A DNA stretch of 9,831 bases from Euzebyaceae bacterium (GTDB taxonomy: Bacteria > Actinomycetota > Nitriliruptoria > Euzebyales > Egibacteraceae), in contig JACCVM010000091.1 in the NCBI GenBank assembly GCA_013698135.1, positions 1 to 9,831 on the forward strand. The letters run 5' to 3'. The number at the start of each line of letters is the position of its first letter. Position 1 is the stretch's first letter. Below the pieces are notes generated by a model. It ran no database searches, had not been told where the DNA came from, and saw only the letters and a list, made by a program, of their open reading frames with translations. Positions 1 to 4,942 of this stretch are shown one piece after another. Position numbers and translations under genes: made by a program.

Positions 1-539
1 GCGCCCACCGCCTCGAACACGCTGACCACGTCGAGGGCCACGCCGTTGCGCTGGCCGGGGAGAATCGACCCGCCGTAGAGGAACACCGAGGGCACGTTGA
101 GGCGGGCGGCGGCCATGAGCATGCCCGGCAGCGACTTGTCGCAGCCGGCGAAGGTCACCATGGCGTCGAGGCGCTCGGCGTGCATGACTGTCTCCACCGA
201 GTCGGCGATGACCTCCCGGCTCACCAGCGACGCCCGCATCCCCTCGTGACCCATGGAGATCGCGTCCGACACCGCGATGGTCGTGAACTCGAGGGGGAAG
301 CCGCCGGCCGCCCGCACCCCATCCTTCGACCGCTTGGCCAGGCGGGCTAGGGGCAGGTTGCAGGGCGTGACCTCATTCCACGACGAGCACACGCCGACCT
401 GCGCCTTGCCCCAATCGGCGTCGGTCATCCCGACCGCCCGGAGCATGGAGCGGGCCGGCGCTCGCTGCATTCCTTCGGTGACCGCGCGGCTGCGTGGGTT
501 CATCCGCTCTGGCGTTGGTACCGACGATGCTTCTGGCAT
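1..539 (-). CDS. ilvD: Dihydroxy-acid dehydratase, N-terminal part (partial, runs off left edge)
   Basis: IlvD is an iron-sulfur enzyme that removes water from 2,3-dihydroxy-isovalerate and 2,3-dihydroxy-3-methylvalerate, a late step of valine, isoleucine and leucine synthesis in the cytoplasm. About 179 residues are visible with no stop before the window edge. Translated from ATG 539, the protein shows the family hallmarks: SRAVTEG near residue 17, SSWNEVTPCN at 52-61 with cluster ligand Cys60, VSDAISMG at 90-97 and GCDKSLPG at 132-139. In the last motif Cys133 is a cluster ligand, and Asp134 and Lys135 are the expected Mg-site residues. A GGGAG ribosome site lies 10 bases upstream of the ATG. 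An in-frame GTG six bases further upstream is too close to that site to be preferred. The third cluster cysteine and the C-terminal domain lie outside the window. The identification is secure; sugar-acid dehydratases are related, but this N-terminus reads like the amino-acid enzyme. Confidence 0.93.
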   Translation of the reverse strand, partial: MPEASSVPTPERMNPRSRAVTEGMQRAPARSMLRAVGMTDADWGKAQVGVCSSWNEVTPCNLPLARLAKRSKDGVRAAGGFPLEFTTIAVSDAISMGHEGMRASLVSREVIADSVETVMHAERLDAMVTFAGCDKSLPGMLMAAARLNVPSVFLYGGSILPGQRNGVALDVVSVFEAVG

Positions 540-729
540 GGTCACGCAGCTCCCTTCTCGTTGGACGCCGCCCGGTAGGCGATACGCCCCCAGGGCCGGA
601 GCCGGTCGCAAGGGTGCGGGCTTCGGCGCGTCCGGCGTGCGGGTTGCGACCGTAGCGCTTGACAACACGCACGCGGCGCTCCCGCGGCCACCGCAGCTCA
701 GCCACCGGTAGGCTCAAAGAACACAATGC
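540..729. other. Intergenic leader of ilvD, no gene recognised
   Basis: These 190 bases precede ilvD on the minus strand. They contain its ribosome site (GGGAG, about 10 bases from the ATG) and a 9-bp inverted repeat described separately. Open frames on both strands cross the stretch, but none resembles a known protein, and they look like the chance open frames expected in GC-rich DNA. I found no convincing -10/-35 pair on the minus strand, although a promoter for ilvD should be here. Confidence 0.5.
603..652. repeat. 9-bp inverted repeat with a 32-base spacer upstream of ilvD
   Basis: The arms are CGGTCGCAA (603-611) and TTGCGACCG (644-652), perfectly complementary and separated by 32 bases. 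The repeat sits 65-115 bases upstream of the ilvD start. It could be a paired regulator-binding site or the foot of a long stem in the ilvD leader. The spacer is GC-rich and forms no clean inner stem that I can see, and there is no T-run, so I do not call it a terminator. Its function is unknown, and chance occurrence in GC-rich DNA is possible. Confidence 0.35.
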
Positions 730-922
730 ATGAGATGTATGGTCAGCGGCTGCGGCAAGACCACGCTGCTGAACTCCGTGGCCGGCTTTATCTAGCCTTC
801 ACAAAGAACGCTGCTGTGCGATGGTCGACCAATCACGGGACCCGGCAGGGACCGCGGCGTGGTGTTCCAGGACCTCCTTTGGCTGAGCGGCAGACCAGAA
901 GCCTGTCCGGTGGGCATCGGGA
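730..922 (+). pseudogene. Relic of a TauB/SsuB-type ABC transporter ATPase
   Basis: One plus-strand frame starting at ATG 730 or ATG 739 reads VSGCGKTTLLNSVAGFI, then a TAG stop at 793-795. It continues in the same frame as DGRPITGPGRDRGVVFQD (codons from about 820 to 873) and LLWLSG. These pieces follow, in order and at the right spacing, the Walker A loop, the post-Walker segment and the Q-loop of nitrate/sulfonate/taurine importer ATPases, where GPG-x-(D/E)-RGVVFQ is characteristic. The half of the protein carrying the signature motif and Walker B is absent, as are the roughly 30 residues normally before Walker A. With an internal stop and both ends missing, this is a non-functional fragment. 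Its right limit is set by the end of the hydrolase gene and is approximate. No matching permease or binding protein is visible nearby. Confidence 0.75.
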
Positions 923-1744
923 TTATCCCTCGACGTCATCCCGCGAAGGCAGAGTGGCGACAAAGTCGGCGATGCCTGCGATCATCTCCTCGCCGTCCAG
1001 CAGCGCCCGGTCATTGTGACCCGCACCAGCGATCTCGATGAGGCGCTTGGGCTGGGGTGCGGCGTCGTAGACCTGGCGACCGAGGGCGGGTGGAACGATC
1101 TCGTCGTCGCCGGCCAGGACGACCAGCAGCGGGACCGACGCCGCCCGCACGGCCTCGGTGACGCGATAATGGTCGCGCAGCAGCCAGCCGACGGGGAGGT
1201 GCAGCTGGACGCGCGCCGCGGCGGCCAGGGACGGAAAGGGCGAACGCAGCACCAGGCCCGCCGGCGGACGGCGCTGGGCGAGACCGGCGGCGACCGCCGC
1301 GCCGACCGACTCGCCGAAGTACACCAGGCGGTCGCCATCGCCGTGCTCGGCCAGCCAGCGCTGCGCGGCGTCGGCGTCGGCCGCCAGCCCGACCTCCGAC
1401 GGTCGCCCCGCATTGCCGCCGTAGCCACGGTAGTCGAACAGCAGGACGCCCATGCCGCGAGCCGACAAGGCTCGGGCCAACGGCGCACGGTCGGCGAAGT
1501 TGCCGGCGTTGCCGTTGCAGACCAGCACCCGAGTGCCGGTGTCGGGCCCAGTAGGCGGCAGGTACCACGCCGCCAGGTCCAGGCCGTCGCTGGTGCGCAG
1601 CGTCACCGCGTGTCCAGGCAGGTCCACGACGAAAGCGTGCCGCGCGTCGGGGAAGTACAGCAGCCGCCGTTGTGTCAAGAAGACGAGCAGCACCACGGCG
1701 ACCACCAGGGCCAGCAGGGCCAGCAGGCCAGCCATGATCCGCAT
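923..1744 (-). CDS. Membrane-anchored alpha/beta hydrolase, Bem46/ABHD13-like
   Basis: This is a 273-residue serine hydrolase of unknown substrate. Residues 4-23 form one hydrophobic segment, probably an uncleaved membrane anchor that leaves the catalytic domain outside the cytoplasmic membrane. The domain shows an oxyanion-hole motif NGNAGN at 77-82, a FDYRGYG strand-turn at 103-109, the nucleophile elbow GESVG with Ser146, the acid AGDDEIVP with Asp214, and the catalytic His243 in GAGHND. The triad is therefore complete, and the HGNAGN-like motif is typical of the Bem46/YfhR group. Length is usual for the group. ATG 1744 is favoured because GAGG lies six bases upstream. The gene starts 45 bases after the stop of cbiO on the same strand and could be the last gene of that operon, although no link between its function and metal uptake is evident. 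It ends with TAA next to the ABC-ATPase relic. Confidence 0.85.
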   Translation of the reverse strand: MRIMAGLLALLALVVAVVLLVFLTQRRLLYFPDARHAFVVDLPGHAVTLRTSDGLDLAAWYLPPTGPDTGTRVLVCNGNAGNFADRAPLARALSARGMGVLLFDYRGYGGNAGRPSEVGLAADADAAQRWLAEHGDGDRLVYFGESVGAAVAAGLAQRRPPAGLVLRSPFPSLAAAARVQLHLPVGWLLRDHYRVTEAVRAASVPLLVVLAGDDEIVPPALGRQVYDAAPQPKRLIEIAGAGHNDRALLDGEEMIAGIADFVATLPSRDDVEG

Positions 1745-1789
1745 GCTCCACCTCGGCGGCTACGCGCGGCGGCCAAGGCTAGCAGCCGC

Positions 1790-2560
1790 TCAGCGCGGAG
1801 AGGTCGGCCGGTTGTCGCGGCGGGCCACGGCGGGGTCGAAGCCGAACGGCAGCTCCAGGCGGTTGGCGTGCAGCAATCCCTGGTCGACCAGCAGGTCGGC
1901 GGTGGCACCGTCGGCGGTGGCTCTGCCGTCGTTCATGATTACCGCGCGCTCGCACAGCTCCAACGCGAACGGCAGGTCGTGGGTGATCACCAGCTGGGTG
2001 ATCGACAGGCCGCGCAACACGTCAACCAGCTCGCGGCGTCCCGCCGGGTCAAGCCCGGAGGTCGGCTCGTCGAGGACGAGCAGGTCGGGGCGCATGGCCT
2101 GCACGGTGGCCAGGGCCACCCGCCGTTGCTCACCGCCAGACAGGTGGTGGGGAGCCCGGCCGGCGACGTCCGCCGCCCCCACAGCGTCGAGGGCCTCAGC
2201 GACGCGGACGTCCAGTTCCTCCCCGCGCAGCCCCAGGTTGGCCGGCCCGAAGGCGACGTCGTCACGCACCGTCGGCATGAACAGCTGGTCGTCGGGGTCC
2301 TGGAACACCAGGCCGACGCACCGGCGGATCTCGGGCAGGTTGGCGTCGGTCACGGGCAGAGCACCGATGTGGATGCTGCCTGCGTCGGCCTCGTAGATGC
2401 CGTTGCAATGCAGTGCCAGCGTCGTCTTGCCCGCCCCGTTGGGACCGAGCAGCGCAACTCGCTGGCCGTGCTCGATCCGCAGATCCACGCCGCGCAGCGC
2501 CTTACGCCCGTCGGGGTAGGCGAAGTGGACGTCGCGAATGTCCACGGCGGGATGACTCAC
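1790..2560 (-). CDS. cbiO: ECF-type Ni/Co transporter ATPase CbiO
   Basis: CbiO hydrolyses ATP on the cytoplasmic side to drive metal uptake through CbiM and CbiQ. The 256-residue product has a complete ABC ATPase set: Walker A GPNGAGKTT (39-47), Q-loop Gln87 in VFQDPDDQLF, signature LSGGE (140-144), Walker B LLVLDEP (160-166) and switch His194 in THD. The QDPDDQLF stretch after the Q-loop is typical of ATPases of energy-coupling-factor transporters. I place the start at GTG 2560, which overlaps the cbiQ stop as GTGA and implies translational coupling. A longer frame begins at 2629, but its 23 extra residues overlap cbiQ and do not resemble the family. All motifs look intact, so it should be active. 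One copy of the ATPase implies a homodimer, as in other cbiMNQO systems. Confidence 0.94.
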   Translation of the reverse strand: MSHPAVDIRDVHFAYPDGRKALRGVDLRIEHGQRVALLGPNGAGKTTLALHCNGIYEADAGSIHIGALPVTDANLPEIRRCVGLVFQDPDDQLFMPTVRDDVAFGPANLGLRGEELDVRVAEALDAVGAADVAGRAPHHLSGGEQRRVALATVQAMRPDLLVLDEPTSGLDPAGRRELVDVLRGLSITQLVITHDLPFALELCERAVIMNDGRATADGATADLLVDQGLLHANRLELPFGFDPAVARRDNRPTSPR

Positions 2561-3324
2561 ATCAGGGCCAGGAAGGCGGTGATCGCCGTGCCAGTGGCCA
2601 CGCCCGGTGCGATGGCCGCGATCAGCCACTCACGTTTGGTGGCCACCCGCCGGTCGAGCGCCGGCATCGTGCCGGTGTACCCGCGCGACAGCATCGCCGC
2701 ATGCACCCGCTCCCCGCGCTCGTAGGAACGGATGAACAGCGCGCCGGCCGAGGTCGCGATGGGGCGTGCCTGCCACAGCCAGCGCGGGTCGTAGCCCCTG
2801 GCGGTCATGGCCGTGCGCATCCGGCGCAGGTCGCCGGCGATTAGCTCCAGGTAGCGGATCATGAACGCCGCGATCGCGGTGAACGTCTCGGGGACCCGCA
2901 GCTGCGCCATACCCCGCAGGATGCTCGGGATCTCCGTGGTTCCGGCCAGCAGGATGCTGACCGTCGCGCCGAGCGTGGCCTTCGCGAGAACGTTCCAGGC
3001 GCCCCACAGGCCAGCCTGCGACACCGACACGCCCAGCACGTCCACCCGCTCACCGGAGCCGACGAACGGGATGAGGAACGCAAAGGTGATGAACGGCAGG
3101 ATGACCGCCAGGCGAGCCAGGACGAACGCGACCGGCAGGCGCGCCAGCCGCACCACCACCGCCAGCGCGGCCGCGTCGATCGCGAAGGCCCACATCGCCT
3201 CGCGTGGGGTGACGGCGACGGCCAGCACGAACCCGAAGGCGGCGGCGAGCTTGACCTGGGGAGCCAGCCGGTGGACGGGGCTGTGCTCGTGGACGTACAG
3301 CGCATGGGCGTGGCCGGCACCCAT
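2557..3324 (-). CDS. cbiQ: ECF-type Ni/Co transporter coupling protein CbiQ
   Basis: CbiQ (EcfT) is the membrane protein that passes ATPase movements from CbiO to the substrate-binding CbiM. The 255-residue product begins with LYVHEHSPVHRLAPQVKL (9-26), the conserved start of the CbiQ family. Several hydrophobic segments follow between about residues 26 and 135, with another near the C-terminus. The two cytoplasmic coupling motifs are present as ARG (175-177, in TARGYD) and SRG (213-215, in SRGYTG). The start ATG 3324 has no clear ribosome site: only GGCGG eight bases upstream, inside the last copy of a tandem repeat. Translation may therefore depend on ribosomes arriving from cbiM. The gene overlaps cbiO by four bases and lies in the same reading frame as cbiM, separated from it by three in-frame TGA codons. 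Confidence 0.93.
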   Translation of the reverse strand: MGAGHAHALYVHEHSPVHRLAPQVKLAAAFGFVLAVAVTPREAMWAFAIDAAALAVVVRLARLPVAFVLARLAVILPFITFAFLIPFVGSGERVDVLGVSVSQAGLWGAWNVLAKATLGATVSILLAGTTEIPSILRGMAQLRVPETFTAIAAFMIRYLELIAGDLRRMRTAMTARGYDPRWLWQARPIATSAGALFIRSYERGERVHAAMLSRGYTGTMPALDRRVATKREWLIAAIAPGVATGTAITAFLALM

Positions 3325-3418
3325 CGTTCAGACCGCCGCGTGGGCGTGGCTGAGGCGCATTGCCGTTCAGACCGCCGCGTGGTGGCCGTCGCGCACTGCC
3401 GTTCAGACCGCCGCGTGG
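3325..3418 (-). repeat. Three tandem copies of the cbiM stop-codon region between cbiM and cbiQ
   Basis: A 19-base core, read on the plus strand as CGTTCAGACCGCCGCGTGG, occurs identically at 3325-3343, 3364-3382 and 3400-3418. The copies are spaced 39 and 36 bases apart, and the sequences between cores are also related (TGGC....GCGCA.TGC), so the whole unit of about 36 bases was duplicated. On the coding strand each copy ends ...HAAV followed by TGA and ACG. The stops lie at 3405-3403, 3369-3367 and 3330-3328. The copy nearest cbiM forms its genuine C-terminus. The other two could encode the mini-ORFs VRDGHHAAV (GTG at 3396, ending 3367) and MRLSHAHAAV (ATG at 3360, ending 3328). All copies share the reading frame of cbiM and cbiQ. 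Confidence 0.9.
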
Positions 3419-4404
3419 TGGTGGTCGCGGTCCGGCTCTCGCCGCCGGTCGCGTAGCGCAAAGAACAGCCCGCTACCGACCGCCAGGGTGATAACCACCC
3501 CGGCCGTGCCCGCGATCGCCAGGCTCAACGTCTCGTTGGCCACGCCGGTGGTGGCGTAGTCGGCGAAGACACTGCTGCCGAACGCGTGGTCCTGCGCACT
3601 GTCGATGAAGCCCGTGTCCGTGGCGACGCGCTCAAGGCCGTCGGGGTCAGGGGCGGCGAACTGGCTGACGACCACCGCGAACAGCAGGGCCACCAGCACC
3701 CCGCCGATCAGGAAGCCGCGCATCCCCATGGCGGGCCGCTCGGCCAGGGTGGCACGGTCCAGGTCCTTCACGCCGTAGACCAGGTCGGGGCGGGCGACGA
3801 GCACGGCCCCCACGGCCAGCGCGCTGATGATGGCCTCGCCGATGCCGATCAGCAGGTGCACGCCGACCATGGCGCCGAAGACGGTGTCGAACGGCACGGG
3901 CGCGGTGGCCCCGAACAGCCACTCGATCGAGAAGGCCATCGACGACAGCACCACCGATAACCCGGCAGCCACACCCGTGGCGAGGATCACCCCCGTGGCG
4001 TTGGACGGCAGCAGCCGGCGCAGCAGCAGGAAGATGGCATAGCCGCCGAACGAGGTGATGACCGCCATGTTGAGCACGTTGTAGCCCAGGGCGGTCAGGC
4101 CCCCGTCGGCGAAGGCCAGCGCCTGCACCACCACCACGACGGTGACCACCAGCGCACCCGTGGCGGGGCCGAGCAGGATCGCCGCCAGCGCACCGCCCAG
4201 CAGGTGTCCGGTGGTGCCCGCCGCCACCGGGAAGTTGAACATCTGCGCGGCGAAGATGAACGCCGCCGAGATTCCCGCCAGTGGCACCTGCTTGTCGCGC
4301 AGCTGCTCACGAGTCCGGCGCAGCGCCACCGCGATCGTGCCGGCGCTGACGGCTCCGGTGGCAACCGCCGTGCCGGCGTTCAGGAACCCGTCTGGTGCGT
4401 GCAT
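3403..4404 (-). CDS. cbiM: ECF-type Ni/Co transporter substrate-binding protein CbiM with fused CbiN-like PDGLE domain
   Basis: CbiM is the membrane S-component that binds the metal ion and releases it to the cytoplasm. The 333-residue product starts MHAPDG, and GTTGHLLGG follows at 63-71. In NikM structures the metal is held by the Met1 amine, His2 and His67; all three positions are conserved here at the same numbers, which fixes the start at ATG 4404. A GGGAGG ribosome site lies four bases upstream. Residues 1 to about 205 form the CbiM core with some six or seven membrane segments. From about 228 come a further segment, the PDPDGLERVA motif (253-261) and a last segment (about 292-316). These make up the PDGLE domain that replaces separate CbiN, so this gene is cbiM plus cbiN. 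The tail DRDHHHAAV is short and histidine-rich. Nickel is favoured over cobalt from context only. Confidence 0.93.
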   Translation of the reverse strand: MHAPDGFLNAGTAVATGAVSAGTIAVALRRTREQLRDKQVPLAGISAAFIFAAQMFNFPVAAGTTGHLLGGALAAILLGPATGALVVTVVVVVQALAFADGGLTALGYNVLNMAVITSFGGYAIFLLLRRLLPSNATGVILATGVAAGLSVVLSSMAFSIEWLFGATAPVPFDTVFGAMVGVHLLIGIGEAIISALAVGAVLVARPDLVYGVKDLDRATLAERPAMGMRGFLIGGVLVALLFAVVVSQFAAPDPDGLERVATDTGFIDSAQDHAFGSSVFADYATTGVANETLSLAIAGTAGVVITLAVGSGLFFALRDRRREPDRDHHHAAV

Positions 4405-4438
4405 GGCGCCTCCCGGTGGGAATCGAGCCTTGCCAGTA

Positions 4439-4455
4439 TCGCGAGTCGTTCGCAA
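4439..4455. promoter_or_regulatory. Candidate Fur-family (Nur-like) operator
   Basis: TCGCGA-GTCGT-TCGCAA is an imperfect inverted repeat of 6-5-6 bases whose arms differ by one symmetrical mismatch. The nickel uptake regulator of Streptomyces is reported to bind TTGC-type half-sites separated by five bases, and the architecture here is the same. It lies immediately downstream of the cbiM -10-like sequence and about 50 bases upstream of the divergent Fur-family gene, where a metal-loaded repressor could shut off cbiM and perhaps its own gene. The assignment to Nur rather than Zur or Fur is inference. Confidence 0.45.
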
Positions 4456-4482
4456 TTTATAGGCGCCGCCCCGCGATGGCAA
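4454..4482 (-). promoter_or_regulatory. Probable cbiM promoter
   Basis: On the minus strand TTGCCA (4482-4477) is followed by TATAAA (4461-4456) after 15 bases, or by TAAATT (4459-4454) after 17 bases. This A/T-rich patch stands out strongly in GC-rich surroundings. It sits 50-80 bases before the cbiM ATG, and the predicted transcription start would fall inside the candidate operator at 4439-4455. The short spacing for the best -10 leaves the exact elements open. Confidence 0.45.
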
Positions 4483-4507
4483 CGGCCGCGTGGCGTACCA
4501 TGCCGGC

Positions 4508-4942
4508 GTGGATGCCGAGGCGACGCTGGAACCCGCCCTGCAGAAGCGTGGGCACCGGCTGACCCGGCCACGCCGGTTGGTGTGGGACGCGTTGCGGTCG
4601 GCCGACCGGCACTTGACCGCCGAACAGGTCGCTGCGCGTGTCCATGAGGTCGATCCGGACGTCAACCTGGCGTCGGTCTACCGCTCGCTCGCCTTGTTCG
4701 CCGAGCTGGACCTCGCCCGCGAGTCGCATCTGGGCGTCGACAACGCCTCGCGCTGGGAACCGGCGCACCCCGACGACCACTTCCACCTCGTGTGCCGGTC
4801 CTGCGGCGAGGTGCAGCACCACGCCGGCGACCTGGTGGAGCAGCTGCGCGTGCAGCTGCGGACGCGCCAGGGCTTCGACGCCGACGCCATCGACCTGGTG
4901 GTGTCAGGCCACTGCGACCGCTGCGCCGAGGCTCAGCCCTGA
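4508..4942 (+). CDS. Fur-family metal-responsive transcriptional regulator (Nur/Zur-like)
   Basis: This 144-residue cytoplasmic DNA-binding repressor is probably the regulator of the divergent metal-uptake genes. The winged-helix part spans about residues 5-80, with RGHRLTRPR at 14-22 and the recognition helix around ASVYRSL (55-61). The dimerisation domain holds the metal-site motif DDHFHLVC (89-96). Two CxxC pairs, Cys96/Cys99 and Cys136/Cys139, should bind structural zinc. His35, His91 and His93 are candidate sensor ligands. I prefer GTG 4508, which gives the usual number of residues before the first helix; GTG 4490 in the same frame would add six. Neither has a good ribosome site, so a leaderless or short-leader mRNA is possible. 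Sequence alone does not tell Nur from Zur; the neighbour genes suggest nickel. Its TGA abuts the stop of the convergent permease gene. Confidence 0.88.
   Translation: MDAEATLEPALQKRGHRLTRPRRLVWDALRSADRHLTAEQVAARVHEVDPDVNLASVYRSLALFAELDLARESHLGVDNASRWEPAHPDDHFHLVCRSCGEVQHHAGDLVEQLRVQLRTRQGFDADAIDLVVSGHCDRCAEAQP

Noticed and set aside
659..664. TTGACA, a perfect -35 hexamer on the plus strand upstream of the ABC-ATPase relic
   Set aside because: No -10-like sequence occurs 16-19 bases downstream, where the DNA is almost entirely G and C.
253..726. Open frames on both strands over the ilvD start and its leader
   Set aside because: They overlap the certain ilvD N-terminus or have arginine-rich, unrecognisable products. 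They are chance frames in GC-rich sequence.
1745..1789. Terminator between cbiO and the hydrolase gene
   Set aside because: Only a four-base stem around GGCTAGCAGCC and no T-run; not enough to separate the two genes.
1016..2725. Long open frame of 569 codons on the plus strand
   Set aside because: It lies antisense to the hydrolase, cbiO and part of cbiQ, all with complete motifs. Its product is Gln/Arg/Gly/Val-rich with no recognisable domain, as expected of the complementary frame in GC-rich DNA.
3328..3405. In-frame TGA codons as selenocysteine positions
   Set aside because: Each TGA follows the same duplicated C-terminal codons, no selenoprotein family is involved and no suitable hairpin directly after the TGA is evident. 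Ordinary stops are simpler.
3325..3418. Three 19-base repeats with 17-20-base spacers, like a minimal CRISPR array
   Set aside because: The spacers resemble each other and the unit is the end of the cbiM coding sequence, so this is a tandem duplication. There are no cas genes.
4405..4507. Cobalamin riboswitch upstream of cbiM
   Set aside because: The interval is too short for the fold and contains no B12-box-like sequence that I could recognise.
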